Assembly (NCBI RefSeq): GCF_003113495.2
Contig: NZ_CP084506.1
Coordinates: 1,054,001-1,118,000, forward strand
Reading direction: 5' to 3'
DNA length: 64,000 bases
DNA from: Edwardsiella tarda ATCC 15947 = NBRC 105688
GTDB taxonomy: Bacteria; Pseudomonadota; Gammaproteobacteria; Enterobacterales; Enterobacteriaceae
The stretch's first letter is position 1; each line of letters starts with the position of its first letter. A model generated the notes under the pieces. The model made no database searches, had not been told where the DNA came from, and saw only the letters and a list, made by a program, of their open reading frames with translations. This document shows positions 28,590 through 38,842 of this stretch, piece by piece. The position numbers were made by a program, and so were the translations under genes.

Positions 28590-28598
28590 TGCTACAAT
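28590..28598 (+). promoter_or_regulatory. possible extended -10 promoter of the rhodanese gene
   Basis: TGCTACAAT is an extended -10 type element in the AT-rich region 65 bases before the gene. No good -35 was found, which is usual for extended -10 promoters. Confidence 0.4.
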
Positions 28599-28662
28599 TG
28601 TCACATCTATTTGTTATTTAAAAAGTTACCGTGAGAATGGGATTTTTACATAAGGAAAAATG

Positions 28663-29250
28663 ATGAAACCTGTATTGCCTCTGGTCGCTGGCATGATGCT
28701 GGCCGCCCTTTCCTCTTTACCGGCTCAGGCGGGCTTATTCTCTTCATCCGAGGTGGATGCGGAAAAGCAAGCGGTACAACTGGCGCGCGAGACTGTAAAC
28801 GGTGAGTATCAACTGCTGACGGTGCAGGAGCTGAAGCAGTGGATGGATGAGAAGAAGCCGCTGCTGATCGTCGACACCATGCCGTTTGCCGACTCCTATA
28901 AGAAACAGCATATTCCGGGGGCGGTGAACATGGCTTTCCCGATGAGCGACATGAACGTATGGGATAAGGCGACCATGGGGGCGACGACCCAGGCCGATTT
29001 CCTCCGTCTGCTCGGCACGGACAAGGCCCGTACGCTGGTGTTCTACTGCGGCTTCGTCAAGTGCGCGCGTTCACATAACGCCGCGTTGTGGGCTAAGAAG
29101 CTGGGCTATCAGCATGTCTACCGTTTACCGGGCGGTATCACCGCATGGAAAGAGGCGGGCTATCCGCTAGAGAAGGGCGGGACGGCGGCGCCGACCGGAA
29201 CCGCACAGAGCGATGCGGCTAAGGGCGCGACCTGTACTCAGGGATGTTAG
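28663..29250 (+). CDS. periplasmic rhodanese-domain protein
   Basis: A 195-residue exported sulfurtransferase-like protein. A signal peptide (MKPVLPLVAGMMLAALSSLPAQA) is followed by a single rhodanese domain at about 45-170. The active-site loop is TLVFYCGFVKCARSHNAALWAKKLG, with the first Cys the likely persulfide carrier and a second Cys five residues on. The C-terminus ends ATCTQGC, giving two more cysteines. The second of two adjacent ATGs is preferred: AAGGA is then six bases away. The role is unknown; handling of periplasmic sulfur or thiols is an inference. E. coli has yfcC at this locus instead. Confidence 0.88.
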   Translation: MKPVLPLVAGMMLAALSSLPAQAGLFSSSEVDAEKQAVQLARETVNGEYQLLTVQELKQWMDEKKPLLIVDTMPFADSYKKQHIPGAVNMAFPMSDMNVWDKATMGATTQADFLRLLGTDKARTLVFYCGFVKCARSHNAALWAKKLGYQHVYRLPGGITAWKEAGYPLEKGGTAAPTGTAQSDAAKGATCTQGC

Positions 29251-29310
29251 GCGCGGCGTTATGCCCTCATCTCCGCGCGTGACGCGTGCGACGCACGCTT
29301 TGATCGCCAT

Positions 29311-29338
29311 AAAAAAGGCTCCCTTGAGGGAGCCTTTT
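29311..29338. terminator. bidirectional terminator downstream of the rhodanese gene
   Basis: AAAAGGCTCCC (29313-29323) pairs with GGGAGCCTTTT (29328-29338) around TTGA. The flanking A and T runs allow use from both strands. It probably once served both the rhodanese gene and pta, before the insertion element separated it from pta. Confidence 0.88.
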
Positions 29339-29354
29339 GGTTGTCAGCTTTAAA

Positions 29355-29373
29355 CCACCTCCTCGGGAGGTGG
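29355..29373 (+). repeat. left-end subterminal hairpin of the IS
   Basis: An 8-bp perfect stem with TCG loop. In this family TnpA recognises such imperfect or perfect palindromes on single-stranded DNA. Confidence 0.8.
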
Positions 29374-29461
29374 TGATTGTCCCTGTGAGGCTATAGCCTG
29401 AAGGAAGCCCATGCCAGAAAATTCCAGCTTACTCACCACAAGTAAGAAGGAAATCACTGAC

Positions 29462-29878
29462 ATGAGCAGTTATAGAAGTTCAGCACATGTATTCTGGCGT
29501 TGCAAATATCACTTGGTGTGGACGCCAAAGTATCGCTACAAGGTTTTAACAGGGGCGGTAGGTAAAGAGCTTTATCGCTCAGTTTATATACTTTGCAATA
29601 TGAAAGATTGTGATGTACTTGAATTGAATGTTCAGACAGACCATGTTCATCTTGTCGTGATGATCCCACCGAAACTCTCGATCTCAACGCTGATGGGCGT
29701 CCTGAAAGGGCGCACAGCTATTCGTCTCTACAACAAGTTTCCGCATATACGAAAGAAGCTGTGGGGTAATCATTTTTGGGCGAGGGGATACTTTGCAGAC
29801 ACAGTTGGAGTGAACGAAGAAATTATCAGACGCTACGTGAGGCATCAGGATAAGAAAGATCAAGAATACGAGCAGTAA
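29462..29878 (+). CDS. tnpA: IS200/IS605-family HUH transposase TnpA
   Basis: Y1 tyrosine transposase that cuts and joins single-stranded DNA at the element ends. It has 138 residues from the ATG at 29462 (MSSYRSSAHVFWRCKYHLVW); the open frame extends to 29411. The HUH metal motif is QTDHVHLVVMIPP and the likely nucleophile tyrosine is in EEIIRRYVRHQDK near the C-terminus. Residues WGNHFWARGYFADTVG are typical of the family. Codon use is AT-rich compared with neighbours. It appears intact. AAGAAGG lies upstream; IS200-type tnpA genes are usually translated poorly. Confidence 0.9.
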   Translation: MSSYRSSAHVFWRCKYHLVWTPKYRYKVLTGAVGKELYRSVYILCNMKDCDVLELNVQTDHVHLVVMIPPKLSISTLMGVLKGRTAIRLYNKFPHIRKKLWGNHFWARGYFADTVGVNEEIIRRYVRHQDKKDQEYEQ

Positions 29879-29908
29879 ATGGCGTTATTACAGGATTAAA
29901 ACGAACAA

Positions 29909-29927
29909 GGCCCCCTTTTAGGGGGCC
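29909..29927 (+). terminator. hairpin inside the IS right end
   Basis: GGCCCCC pairs with GGGGGCC around TTTTA, between the tnpA stop and the right-end hairpin. It may end tnpA transcription, though only weak T-content follows. Confidence 0.45.
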
Positions 29928-29937
29928 CCATTTAAAG

Positions 29938-29956
29938 CCACCTCTTCAAGAGGTGG
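29938..29956 (+). repeat. right-end subterminal hairpin of the IS
   Basis: CCACCTCT and AGAGGTGG with a TCA loop; the stem is nearly identical to the left-end hairpin. Confidence 0.8.
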
Positions 29957-29981
29957 ATTTTTACTTATGCCTGAGGCGAGA

Positions 29982-32123
29982 TTACTTCTGCTGAGCAGAC
30001 TGGATCGCGGTCAGGGCAACGGTGTAGACGATATCGTCGACCAGGGCGCCGCGAGACAAGTCGTTAACCGGCTTACGCATGCCTTGCAGCATCGGCCCGA
30101 TGGAGACCAGATCGGCGGAACGCTGTACCGCTTTGTAGGTGGTGTTACCGGTGTTCAGATCCGGGAAGATGAACACGGTGGCTTTACCGGCGACCGGTGA
30201 GTTCGGCGCCTTCGACTTGGCGACGTCGGCCATGATGGCGGCGTCGTACTGCAACGGACCATCGATAACCAGATCCGGACGTTTCTCCTGCGCCAGACGG
30301 GTGGCTTCGCGTACCTTCTCGACGTCGCTACCTGCGCCGGAGTTACCGGTGGAGTAGGAGATCATCGCGACACGCGGGTCGATGCCGAAGGCGGCGGCAG
30401 AGTCGGCTGACTGGATGGCGATCTCGGCCAGCTGTTCGGCCGTCGGATCCGGGTTGATGGCGCAGTCGCCATAGACCAGAACCTGTTCCGGCAACAGCAT
30501 GAAGAAGACGGAGGAGACCAGGGAGCTTCCCGGTGCCGTCTTGATCAGCTGTAGCGGCGGACGAATGGTGTTGGCCGTGGTGTGTACCGCGCCGGAAACC
30601 AGACCATCGACCTCGTTCTGCTCCAACATCAGGGTGCCCAGCACCACGTTGTCTTCCAGCTGGTCGCGCGCGGCGACTTCGGTCATGCCCTTGCTCTTAC
30701 GCAGTTCGACCAGACGCGGCACATACTTCTCGCGTACGGCGGCCGGATCGACGATTTCGATACCGTCACCCAGCGTCACGCCTTGTGCGGCGGCGACGCG
30801 CTGGATGTCATCCGGATTACCCAGCAGCACACACTGTGCGATGCCACGTTCGGCGCAGATGGCGGCCGCTTTCACGGTACGCGGTTCGTCGCCTTCCGGC
30901 AGGACGATGCGTTTGCCAGCCTTGCGAGCCAGTTCGGTCAGTTCATAACGGAACGCCGGCGGAGAGAGACGACGTGAACGCTCGGAGGTGGCGCTCAGGG
31001 AGTCGATCCACTCGGCATTGATATGGCTGGCGACGTAGTCTTGCAGCTTCTCGACGCGCTGATGATCGTCGGCCGGAACTTCCAGGTTGAAGCTTTGCAG
31101 GCTCAGAGAGGTCTGCCAGGTGTTGGTATCGACCATAAATACCGGCAGGCCGGTCTGGAAGGCACGTTCACACAGCTTGCTGACGCGTGCATCGATTTCA
31201 TAGCCGCCAGTCAGCAGCAGGGCACCGATCTCGACGCCGTTCATGGCGGCCAGGCAGGCGGCGATCAACACGTCCGGACGGTCCGCAGAGGTAACCAGCA
31301 GGGAGCCCGGACGGAAATGTTCGAGCATGTGCGGGATGCTGCGTGCGCAGAAGGTGACAGACTTGATACGACGAGTCTGAATGTCGCCGGCGTTGATCAC
31401 GCGTGCCTTGAGGTGGCTGGCCATATCGATGGCGCGGGTGGCGATCAGCTCCAGGCTCCAAGGGATGCAGCCCAGTACCGGCAGTGGACTGTTAGCAACA
31501 ACCTGGGCGACGTCGAGGGTCACGACGCGGCTCTTGGTGGAGTCGTCGAAAATTTCTGACAGATCCGGGCGGGTGCGGCCCTGTTCGTCGACCGGTGCGT
31601 TCAACTTATTGATGATCACACCAGAGATATTCTGGTTCTTGCTGCCACCGAAGCTGGAGCGAGCCAGTTCGATGCGCTCTTTCACCTGATCGATGCTGTC
31701 GTTGCCCATCGCCATGACGAAGACGATCTCGGCGTTCAGGGTCTTGGCGATCTCATAGTTCAGCGCGTTAGCAAACTGATGTTTGCGGGTCGGTACCAGG
31801 CCTTCAACCAACACCACTTCGGCGTCTTTGGTGTTCTCGTGATAGCGCGCGACGATCTCTTCCATCAGCACGTCTTGCTGGTTAGAGCTCAGCAGTGCCT
31901 CGACGTGCGACATGCGCAGCGGCTCGGCGGCCGGGATGGTGGAATTGGCGCGGATGATGGTGGTGGTCTGATCCGGCGCATCGGCATCGGTACGCGGCTG
32001 AGCGATCGGCTTGAACACACTCAGGCGCACGCCTTTCTGTTCCATGGAACGAATGACACCCAGGCTAACGCTGGTCAGGCCAACGCTGGTGCTGGTGGGG
32101 ATCAACATGATTGTACGGGACAC
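29982..32123 (-). CDS. pta: phosphate acetyltransferase Pta
   Basis: Interconverts acetyl-CoA and acetyl phosphate; with AckA it forms the acetate overflow pathway. It has 713 residues (E. coli 714). The N-terminal P-loop-like domain has [20 protein letters not shown], a DRTGG domain lies in the middle (about 215-330), and the C-terminal catalytic domain begins near residue 390 with [16 protein letters not shown] and contains [16 protein letters not shown]. The GTG at 32123 (SRTIMLIP) is chosen because AGAGGTTGC precedes it and it matches E. coli; an open extension to 32234 is unlike Pta. The IS lies about 14-25 bases past its stop. Confidence 0.96.
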   Translation of the reverse strand: MSRTIMLIPTSTSVGLTSVSLGVIRSMEQKGVRLSVFKPIAQPRTDADAPDQTTTIIRANSTIPAAEPLRMSHVEALLSSNQQDVLMEEIVARYHENTKDAEVVLVEGLVPTRKHQFANALNYEIAKTLNAEIVFVMAMGNDSIDQVKERIELARSSFGGSKNQNISGVIINKLNAPVDEQGRTRPDLSEIFDDSTKSRVVTLDVAQVVANSPLPVLGCIPWSLELIATRAIDMASHLKARVINAGDIQTRRIKSVTFCARSIPHMLEHFRPGSLLVTSADRPDVLIAACLAAMNGVEIGALLLTGGYEIDARVSKLCERAFQTGLPVFMVDTNTWQTSLSLQSFNLEVPADDHQRVEKLQDYVASHINAEWIDSLSATSERSRRLSPPAFRYELTELARKAGKRIVLPEGDEPRTVKAAAICAERGIAQCVLLGNPDDIQRVAAAQGVTLGDGIEIVDPAAVREKYVPRLVELRKSKGMTEVAARDQLEDNVVLGTLMLEQNEVDGLVSGAVHTTANTIRPPLQLIKTAPGSSLVSSVFFMLLPEQVLVYGDCAINPDPTAEQLAEIAIQSADSAAAFGIDPRVAMISYSTGNSGAGSDVEKVREATRLAQEKRPDLVIDGPLQYDAAIMADVAKSKAPNSPVAGKATVFIFPDLNTGNTTYKAVQRSADLVSIGPMLQGMRKPVNDLSRGALVDDIVYTVALTAIQSAQQK

Positions 32124-32253
32124 GATAGCAACCTCTTTTGAGTAGTCCACCGCGGCGACGGGAGCGGCGGCGGTAAAAGGGAGTCTTGCCGGTGGGCGGG
32201 ACCATGCAGCCCCGCCGCCAGCGACGCCGCCCACGAGGGACGGCGTAGGCGAG

Positions 32254-33453
32254 TTAGGCGGTCAGACGGGCTGCGTCTTGTGCGATAACCAGCTCTTCGT
32301 TGGTCGGGATAACCATGGCCAGGCGGCTGCCATCTTTGGTGATCACGCCTGACTTGCCGAAACGGGCGTCCAGGTTGCGCTGGTGGTCGATTTCCAGACC
32401 CAGCAGTGCCAGCTTGTCCAGCGTCAGTTCACGCACCATCGCGGCGTTTTCACCGATACCACCGGTGAAGATGACGGCATCCAGACGGCCATCCATCAGG
32501 GCGGTGTAGGCGCCGATGTACTTAGCCAGACGGTGGCAGTAGACATCCATGGCGCGCTTAGCGTCGGCCTTGGTGTCGTAGTTGTCTTCGACATAACGGC
32601 AGTCGCTGGTGACTTCGGTCAGACCCAGCAGGCCAGACTCTTTGGTCAGCAGGGTGTTGATCTCGGCGACGCTCATGCCCAGGGTATCGTGCAGGTGGAA
32701 CACGATGGCCGGATCGATGTCACCGGAACGGGTCCCCATCACCAGACCTTCCAGCGGTGTCAGACCCATGGAGGTGTCTACGCACTCGCCGTTACGGATG
32801 GCGCTGACGGAACCGCCGTTGCCCAGGTGGCAGGTGATGACGTTCAGCTCTTCTACCGGCTTGTTCAGCATCTTGGCGGCTTCACGGCTGACATAGTAGT
32901 GGCTGGTGCCGTGTGCGCCGTAGCGACGAACGCCGTGCTCTTTGTACAGGTGGTACGGCAGGGCGTACAGGTAGGACTCTTCCGGCATGGTGGTGTGGAA
33001 CGCGGTATCGAATACGGCGACGTTCTTCTCTTTCAGCTGCGGGAAGGATTTAAAGGCTTCTTCGATGCCGATCAGGTGAGCCGGGTTGTGCAGCGGGGCA
33101 AACGGGATTGCATCCTTGATGCCTTGCAGAACTTCGTCGTTGATCACGGCGGAGTGCGTGAATTTTTCGCCGCCGTGTACGATACGGTGACCGATGGCGG
33201 TCAGGGAGGCGGAGAGTTCCGGCTTCTGTGCCAGGATGGTGTTAACGATGAAGTTCAGGGCTTCGCTGTGAGCCGCGCCTGCGCCCAGCGCCGCTTCGTG
33301 TTTCGCACCGTCCATTTTCCATTTAATACGGGCTTCAGGGAGGTTAAAACATTCGGCTAAACCAGACAGGTGCTCTTCACCGTTGACCGCGTTGATGATG
33401 GCGAATTTCAGGGAAGAACTGCCGCAGTTAAGAACCAGTACCAGCTTCGACAT
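32254..33453 (-). CDS. ackA: acetate kinase AckA
   Basis: Converts acetyl phosphate and ADP to acetate and ATP, and the reverse. It has 399 residues (E. coli 400). The ASKHA-fold signatures are [16 protein letters not shown] at the N-terminus and [17 protein letters not shown] near residue 143, with [14 protein letters not shown] near residue 208 and [14 protein letters not shown] near residue 330. It is upstream of pta on the same strand with a 130-base gap, the standard ackA-pta operon. AAGTAGGTACTTCC lies before the ATG. Confidence 0.97.
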   Translation of the reverse strand: MSKLVLVLNCGSSSLKFAIINAVNGEEHLSGLAECFNLPEARIKWKMDGAKHEAALGAGAAHSEALNFIVNTILAQKPELSASLTAIGHRIVHGGEKFTHSAVINDEVLQGIKDAIPFAPLHNPAHLIGIEEAFKSFPQLKEKNVAVFDTAFHTTMPEESYLYALPYHLYKEHGVRRYGAHGTSHYYVSREAAKMLNKPVEELNVITCHLGNGGSVSAIRNGECVDTSMGLTPLEGLVMGTRSGDIDPAIVFHLHDTLGMSVAEINTLLTKESGLLGLTEVTSDCRYVEDNYDTKADAKRAMDVYCHRLAKYIGAYTALMDGRLDAVIFTGGIGENAAMVRELTLDKLALLGLEIDHQRNLDARFGKSGVITKDGSRLAMVIPTNEELVIAQDAARLTA

Positions 33454-34010
33454 GGAAGTACCTACTTGTTATGCGTGGTTAGAAAGTGTACCAGACAGGC
33501 GCTAAGCGTAGCGCAATACGCTGCCGGCATTTATGATTAACATCATGCGCGGCACGATCTGGCGCGAGGCCGCTGTCCGTGCCGTTCATAAACGGTGTTG
33601 CATCAAAATAATCCGCCCTGTGGGCGGCCACGGTATCCGGGGAAAGCGGCCAAGGCGCCCGCGAGGCGCCGTGGATCTCCCCTCAAACCATGCAGGTTCA
33701 CAGCAGCGCGCTTGGGCGCTGCGGCATGACTGCCACTGTCCGTCGCTCCCTGCGGGGGAGTGCGCTGCTGTGAGCCCGCCCGTCTGCGGCCAATACGCCG
33801 AATCGGCTAAGGTTGGTGCATCGACGGGGGCGATGAGTGCGAACGTCAGCGGCTGGGAGGATTTTTTTACCCTTCTTGACTGACGGCGGCTCAAGGCCGG
33901 CTTAGAATACCGATAGCGGCCTTTAAAAACAAAATAAATTTGAGCCCGCCTATTTTTTGTAGTCATTTTACTGCATTTGTTGAATGTTTATCGAATAAAT
34001 TGAGGTTGCC
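33454..34010. other. divergent intergenic region ackA-yfbV
   Basis: These 557 bases separate divergent ackA and yfbV and should carry both promoters. Open frames here on both strands have no family features and atypical composition, so I reject them as genes. The last 100 bases before yfbV are AT-rich. Sites for ArcA or FNR are plausible from E. coli but I could not point to a convincing one. Confidence 0.5.
33880..33908 (+). promoter_or_regulatory. possible sigma-70 promoter of yfbV
   Basis: CTGACG at 33880-33885, a 17-base spacer, and TAGAAT at 33903-33908 form a reasonable promoter about 100 bases before yfbV. Confidence 0.4.
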
Positions 34011-34466
34011 ATGTCATCAGCTCCTACGCCCCATGTCGCTTGGTTCCGCCTTTTCCAGCGTGGCCAGATCTATATGAAGACCTGGCCGAATGAGAAACGG
34101 TTGGCACCGGTATTCCCCGAGCATCGTGTCTCTCGGGCGACGCGTTTCGCCATCCGCTTTATGCCGCCGATCGCCATGTTTACCCTGTGCTGGCAGATCG
34201 CGTTAGGCGGGCAATTAGGCCCGGCGCTCGCGACGGCCCTGTTCGCCTGTAGCCTGCCGATGCAGGGGCTCTGGTGGCTGGGTAAACGCTCGGTGACGCC
34301 GCTGCCGCCCACGCTATTACAGTGGTTTCATCAACTACGCGACAAGTTGTCGGCATCGGGTATCGCCTTGGCGCCGCTCGACGGTGCGCCGACCTATCAA
34401 TCCTTGGCTGAATTGCTGCGGCGTTGCTGTAAGCAATTGGACAAGACCTTTCTGGACGATATTTAA
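34011..34466 (+). CDS. yfbV: UPF0208 membrane protein YfbV
   Basis: Inner-membrane protein of the UPF0208 family; E. coli YfbV (also 151 residues) is reported to help insulate Ter macrodomain-related chromosome organisation, but its mechanism is unclear. It has 151 residues. The conserved [20 protein letters not shown] segment and two hydrophobic segments ([20 protein letters not shown] and [20 protein letters not shown]) are visible. The gene is divergent from ackA and precedes yfbU, as in E. coli. Confidence 0.94.
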   Translation: MSSAPTPHVAWFRLFQRGQIYMKTWPNEKRLAPVFPEHRVSRATRFAIRFMPPIAMFTLCWQIALGGQLGPALATALFACSLPMQGLWWLGKRSVTPLPPTLLQWFHQLRDKLSASGIALAPLDGAPTYQSLAELLRRCCKQLDKTFLDDI

Positions 34467-34692
34467 GCGCCGCTCAGGTTGGCTGGTTAATTAGTTGTGA
34501 GCAAAACAAATCACACTTGATAATAAAAAGCAGAAGAGGGGAATTATCTCTTCCTTTTATTGTGGCGAACCCCAGTTAAGATCAAAAAACATCTTTTATT
34601 GCTCTGTTGGTCAATAGGGCAATATGTCATGCTGAACGGCAAGCAACGATTATGGTAACTCTGGCCGTCGTCGGCCAATAAGGACAATAAAG

Positions 34693-35187
34693 ATGGAAAT
34701 GACCAATGCACAACGCCTGATCCTCTCTAATCAGTATAAGATGATGTCGATGTTGGATCCGGACAATGCCGAGCGTTATCGCCGCCTGCAAACCATCATC
34801 GAACGGGGATTCGGCCTGCAGTTGCGTGAGCTCGATCGCGACTTCGGCGAGTTGCCGGAAGAGACCTGCCGCAGCATCATCGACATAATGGAGATGCATC
34901 ATGCGCTGCAAGTCTCTTACAATAACCTGAAGGAGCGTCAAGATATCGATGCCCGCCGCCTGGAGTTCTTAGGATTTGATGCGGCGACAGAGGCGCGTTA
35001 TCTGAGCTATGTCCGTTTCCTGGTCAATACCGAAGGGCGCTATACCCATTTCGATTGCGGTTCACATGGCTTCAATGCCCAAACCAAGATGTGGGAGAAG
35101 TATCTGCGCATGCTGGCCGTTTGGCATGCCTGTCCGCGCCAGTACCATTTAAGCGCCGTGGAGATTACGCAAATCCTGAATGCGTAA
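34693..35187 (+). CDS. yfbU: YfbU family protein
   Basis: Cytoplasmic 164-residue protein, same length as E. coli YfbU. The family is of unknown physiological role; the E. coli protein has been linked to toxin-like cell death in one report. The segment [18 protein letters not shown] at the N-terminus, [20 protein letters not shown] and the highly conserved [20 protein letters not shown] are present. No signal or membrane segment. The start ATG follows AATAAGGACAATAAAG. yfbT starts 30 bases after its stop. Confidence 0.94.
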   Translation: MEMTNAQRLILSNQYKMMSMLDPDNAERYRRLQTIIERGFGLQLRELDRDFGELPEETCRSIIDIMEMHHALQVSYNNLKERQDIDARRLEFLGFDAATEARYLSYVRFLVNTEGRYTHFDCGSHGFNAQTKMWEKYLRMLAVWHACPRQYHLSAVEITQILNA

Positions 35188-35217
35188 CGCCGGCTGATTT
35201 TGCTATGAGGAGTACCC

Positions 35218-35877
35218 GTGAAGTGTAAAGGTTTTTTGTTTGACCTCGATGGAACCCTGGTGGATTCATTGCCGGTGGTGGAACGTTCGTGGATTAACTG
35301 GGCCAAGCGTCAAGGGATCAATCCTCAGCAAGTTCTGGCGTTTATTCATGGCAAACAGGCGATCACCTCCCTGCGCCATTTTATGCCGGATGCCGATGCA
35401 GCGCGTTTACAGGAGGAGTTTGAGTGGCTGGAGGAGCTGGAGTCGCGTGATACCGAGGGGGTCGTCGCCATGCCTGGCGCCGCCGAGTTGATCGCCACAC
35501 TGCAGGCGTTGCAACTCCCCTGGGGGATCGTCACCTCCGGATCAGTGCCGGTCGCCTATGCGCGCTGTAAGGCGGCGGGTTTGCCCAAGCCGGCGGTATT
35601 CATTACCGCCGAGCAGGTGCAGCGTGGCAAACCGGAGCCGGATGCCTATCTATTAGGCGCACAGAAACTGGGACTCGCACCGGGCGCCTGCGCGGTGGTC
35701 GAGGATGCGCCCGCCGGGATCTTGGCCGGCTTAACCGCCGGTTGTCAGGTGATCGCCGTCAATGCGCCGGCAGAGACCCCTAAGCTGGATAAGGCGACGT
35801 TGGTATTGTCTAGCCTGGCGCCGATTACCGTGACCCGTGTCGGCGATGAGGCCGAGATCGTCGTGGCGCAGGATTAA
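35218..35877 (+). CDS. yfbT: HAD-superfamily sugar phosphatase YfbT
   Basis: Cytoplasmic phosphatase; E. coli YfbT (216 residues) dephosphorylates sugar phosphates. It has 219 residues. HAD motif I is LFDLDGTLVDS with Asp9 as nucleophile and Asp11 as acid/base. Motif II is WGIVTSGS, motif III lies at RGKPEPDAYLLGAQKLG (Lys), and motif IV is VVEDAPAGILAG. The start is GTG at 35218, well spaced after ATGAGGAGTACCC. The product aligns with E. coli from this residue. It lies downstream of yfbU in the same direction. Confidence 0.94.
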   Translation: MKCKGFLFDLDGTLVDSLPVVERSWINWAKRQGINPQQVLAFIHGKQAITSLRHFMPDADAARLQEEFEWLEELESRDTEGVVAMPGAAELIATLQALQLPWGIVTSGSVPVAYARCKAAGLPKPAVFITAEQVQRGKPEPDAYLLGAQKLGLAPGACAVVEDAPAGILAGLTAGCQVIAVNAPAETPKLDKATLVLSSLAPITVTRVGDEAEIVVAQD

Positions 35878-36278
35878 GCCGTTCAGCTGACTTCTCTGGG
35901 TGGCGAAGCGACGTGTTGCGCTGCGCCACCCTTTATATCGTGTTCATCCCTATCTCTTCGCGCCCCTCCGCCTCGCCGATTCTTCACACATTACTCGCGT
36001 CTGCCGGGTCGCCTAGCCATCCAATGACGGTCCGCTCGAACGCCGATCACTTAGCCGAGCACCCTCAGCGCCTGCCCGGTGCGCTCATCCTTCGCCCTTG
36101 TCACGCCATCGCATCGGCGAGGGAAGCGGGGCTGTGGATAAAATCCCCCCTGCATCCCTCGGTTATTTTATGGCATAGTGAATAACAGCTAACCCGTTTG
36201 TGTTATCCATGGTTAATGGATATGCCCCGCGTCACCGGGGAAAAGCGGCAGGAGAGGGATGTGTAATAGGGAGAGCCC
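35878..36278. other. intergenic region yfbT-yfbS
   Basis: These 401 bases begin with a terminator-like hairpin at 35898-35931. The rest is unremarkable; a 90-codon open frame at 35913-36185 has no family features, starts inside the hairpin and is rejected. The yfbS promoter is probably in the AT-richer stretch near 36140-36210, but I could not define it. Confidence 0.5.
35898..35935 (+). terminator. likely terminator of yfbT
   Basis: GGGTGGCG (35898-35905) pairs with CGCCACCC (35924-35931), with an inner AGCG/CGCT stem, followed by TTTAT. Confidence 0.6.
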
Positions 36279-38120
36279 GTGAACGGTCAGTTAGTGTGGG
36301 TTTTGAGCTTGCTGGTGGTCGCCATCATTTTGTTCGCTACCAACCGGCTGCGTATGGATGTCGTCGCCTTGCTGATTATCGTGGCGTTCGTGTTGAGCGG
36401 GACGTTGACGCTGGCCGAGGCGACGGCGGGCTTCAGTGATCCCAACGTGTTGTTGATCGCCGCGTTATTTGTGATCGGCGATGGCTTGGTGCGTACCGGT
36501 GTCGCCTACCAGGTCGGCGAATGGTTGATGCGGGTGGCCGGCGACAGCGAGGCCAAGATGCTGGTGCTGCTGATGGCGACGGTCGCCGCGCTGGGGGCGG
36601 TGATGAGCTCGACCGGGGTGGTGGCGATCTTTATTCCGGTGGTGTTAAGCGTGGCGGCACGCATGAAGACCGCGCCGGGGCGTCTGATGATGCCGCTGAG
36701 CTTCGCCGGATTGATCAGCGGCATGATGACCCTAGTGGCCACGCCCCCCAACATGATCGTCAGCAGTGAGTTGGTGCGTGAGGGGCTTTCCGGCTTACGC
36801 TTCTTCAGTGTCACGCCGATTGGGGTGATCGTGCTGCTGTTAGGCATCGGCTATATGTTGGTGGTGCGCCGTTGGTTGGGCGCCGCCACGCAATCCCCCC
36901 ATAAAGAGAACTGGCAGCGGCGGACCTTCCGCGATCTGATCCGCGACTATCGCTTGGCGGGACGTGCCCGCCGCCTGGCGTTACGCCACGGCTCTCCGTT
37001 GATTGGTCATACCCTGGATGAGTTGCATCTCCGCGCGCGTTATGGCGCCAATGTGGTGGGGATCGAACGCTGGCGTAAGTTCCGCCGGGTGATGGTCAGC
37101 GCCTTTGGCGACACGGAGTTGAAGGCGCGCGATGTGTTGCTGATCGACATGTCCGATCCCGAGGTAGACGTGCGCACATTTTGCGCCGAGCAGCTGTTGG
37201 AACCGATGGTGTTGCGCGGCGAGTATTTTTCGGAGCAGGCGCGCGATGTCGGCATGGCCGAAGTGACACTGGTGCCGGAGGCCGAGGTGATCGGCAAGAC
37301 CCTGCGCGAGGTGACGTTTCGGACCCGCTATGGCCTCAATGTGGTCGGCATTCGGCGTAACGGCGACGCGTTGGCAGGGAAGCTGGTGGATGAACCCTTG
37401 CAGATGGGGGACATTCTGCTGGTGATCGGCAGTTGGCGTCAGATCCGCCAGTTGCGCCAGCTGCAGCAAAATGCGCGTAACTTCGTGGTGCTGAGCCTGC
37501 CTGCGGAGGTGGATGACGAAGTCCCGGCGCTCTCGCAAGCGCCTCACGCCCTGTTCTGCCTGGCGCTGATGATCGCCATGATGCTCACGGCGGAGATCCC
37601 TAACGTCATCGCCGCCCTGATCGCCTGTCTGCTGATGGGGAAGTTTCGCTGTATCGATATGGAGAGCGCCTATAAGGCGATCCATTGGCCCAGTCTGATC
37701 TTGATCGTCGGTATGCTGCCGTTTGCCTTGGCATTGCAGAAGACCGGTGGTATCGAGCTGGCGGTGCGTGGCTTGACCGACGCCGTCGGTGGCCTGGGGC
37801 CGCGCGGTATCCTCGGTTGTCTCTTCGTGTTGTGTGCGGTGATCGGGCTGTTTATTTCCAACACCGCCACCGCCGTGTTGATGGCGCCCATCGCCATCGC
37901 GGTGGCGCGAGAGTTGCAGATGTCGCCTTATCCCTTCGCCATTATCATCGCCATCTCCGCCTCGGCCGCCTTTATGACCCCAGTCTCGTCACCGGTGAAC
38001 ACCTTGGTGCTCGGACCGGGTAACTACCGTTTCGGCGACTTTGTCCGCGTCGGCGTCCCCTTCACCGTGTTGGTAATGTTGGTCAGCGTGGCGGTGGTGC
38101 CCTGGTTGTTCCCATTCTGA
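36279..38120 (+). CDS. yfbS: SLC13/DASS-type transporter YfbS
   Basis: Large inner-membrane permease with two central cytoplasmic RCK_C (TrkA_C) domains; substrate unknown, family members move dicarboxylates, sulfate or similar anions. It has 613 residues (E. coli 610). The N-terminal half has about five membrane segments including [12 protein letters not shown] and the [15 protein letters not shown] loop. The RCK_C domains lie at about 215-300 and 305-390. The second membrane half ends with [20 protein letters not shown] and [18 protein letters not shown]. It starts with GTG at 36279 after GGGAGAGCCC. Confidence 0.94.
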   Translation: MNGQLVWVLSLLVVAIILFATNRLRMDVVALLIIVAFVLSGTLTLAEATAGFSDPNVLLIAALFVIGDGLVRTGVAYQVGEWLMRVAGDSEAKMLVLLMATVAALGAVMSSTGVVAIFIPVVLSVAARMKTAPGRLMMPLSFAGLISGMMTLVATPPNMIVSSELVREGLSGLRFFSVTPIGVIVLLLGIGYMLVVRRWLGAATQSPHKENWQRRTFRDLIRDYRLAGRARRLALRHGSPLIGHTLDELHLRARYGANVVGIERWRKFRRVMVSAFGDTELKARDVLLIDMSDPEVDVRTFCAEQLLEPMVLRGEYFSEQARDVGMAEVTLVPEAEVIGKTLREVTFRTRYGLNVVGIRRNGDALAGKLVDEPLQMGDILLVIGSWRQIRQLRQLQQNARNFVVLSLPAEVDDEVPALSQAPHALFCLALMIAMMLTAEIPNVIAALIACLLMGKFRCIDMESAYKAIHWPSLILIVGMLPFALALQKTGGIELAVRGLTDAVGGLGPRGILGCLFVLCAVIGLFISNTATAVLMAPIAIAVARELQMSPYPFAIIIAISASAAFMTPVSSPVNTLVLGPGNYRFGDFVRVGVPFTVLVMLVSVAVVPWLFPF

Positions 38121-38124
38121 GTGT

Positions 38125-38150
38125 GCCCCCGCTTCGGCGGGGGCGCTTTG
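38125..38150. terminator. hairpin between convergent yfbS and yfbR
   Basis: GCCCCCGC (38125-38132) and GCGGGGGC (38137-38144) form a stem with the stable TTCG loop. The following GCTTTGGCTTT is moderately T-rich. It lies in the 33-base gap between convergent genes. Confidence 0.75.
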
Positions 38151-38153
38151 GCT

Positions 38154-38759
38154 TTATAGCGGGGTGTCTTGGCTGATCTCATCCAACGATAGGGTGAAGC
38201 TGGGGACGAACACCGCCATGAAGTAGTCCATCTCTGGGCTATGGCGTTCCGCTAAGGTTTTCTCGAGGCGCGCCTTGGCCAGCAGAAACTCTTGATTGCC
38301 GGCGGAGAGCTCCTCCAGACACTTGAGGTAGGCGCACAAGGCGTCGGCCTGCTTGATGATCTGCCGCTCCGCCTCTGGGTAGTGGTGCTCGTCGATCAGT
38401 GGCAGAAAATCTTGGCGTAATTCGGCGGGTAGCATGGCCAGCAGTTTCTGCTGCGCCACCGCCTCGATCTTCTTATATTCGTGGGCGATCTGCGGATTGT
38501 AGTACTTGATCGGCGTCGGTAGATCGCCGGTGAGGACCTCGCTGGCGTCGTGGTACATCGCTTGTAACGCTACGCGCTCTGCGTCAACCTCGCCGCCGAA
38601 CTTACGGTTCTTGATGATCGCCAGGGCATGGGCGACAAAGGCGACCTGGAGGCTGTGTTCGGAGACGTTTTCGGTGCGCACGTTGCGCATCAATGGCCAA
38701 CGGCTGATCAGTTTCAGACGTGCCAAATGGGCGAAGAAATGACTCTGGGTAGAACTCAT
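38154..38759 (-). CDS. yfbR: 5'-deoxynucleotidase YfbR
   Basis: HD-domain metal-dependent phosphohydrolase specific for deoxyribonucleoside 5'-monophosphates; part of dNMP salvage and dUMP supply. It has 201 residues (E. coli 199). Metal and catalytic motifs are [10 protein letters not shown] (His35), [16 protein letters not shown] (His70, Asp71) and [16 protein letters not shown]. The start at 38759 ([12 protein letters not shown]) matches E. coli; the open frame extends to 38798 without support. It lies downstream of alaA on the same strand and converges with yfbS. Confidence 0.96.
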   Translation of the reverse strand: MSSTQSHFFAHLARLKLISRWPLMRNVRTENVSEHSLQVAFVAHALAIIKNRKFGGEVDAERVALQAMYHDASEVLTGDLPTPIKYYNPQIAHEYKKIEAVAQQKLLAMLPAELRQDFLPLIDEHHYPEAERQIIKQADALCAYLKCLEELSAGNQEFLLAKARLEKTLAERHSPEMDYFMAVFVPSFTLSLDEISQDTPL

Positions 38760-38842
38760 GGCGCGGTTATGCCTGTCGCAGTGAGAGGATGTTGCCATTA
38801 TGCGCCAAAAAAGCGAGCGGCGCCCGTCGGCGCCGTCGGAGA

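Larger units (their letters stand above)
29344..29968 (+). mobile_element. IS200/IS605-family insertion sequence
   Basis: A compact element with one transposase gene and no accessory tnpB. Subterminal hairpins mark the ends: CCACCTCC-TCG-GGAGGTGG at 29355-29373 on the left and CCACCTCT-TCA-AGAGGTGG at 29938-29956 on the right, both preceded by TTTAAA-type bases. There are no terminal inverted repeats or target duplication, as expected for single-strand HUH transposition. The outer limits given are approximate. The element is visibly AT-richer than its surroundings. Confidence 0.85.

Noticed and set aside
33533..33966. Open frames of 116 (+) and 126 (-) codons between ackA and yfbV.
   Set aside because: No family features, no ribosome-binding site and composition unlike the neighbours; the region is better explained as the divergent promoter region.
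35913..36185. A 90-codon + strand open frame after yfbT.
   Set aside because: It starts inside a terminator hairpin, has no recognisable motif and no ribosome-binding site.
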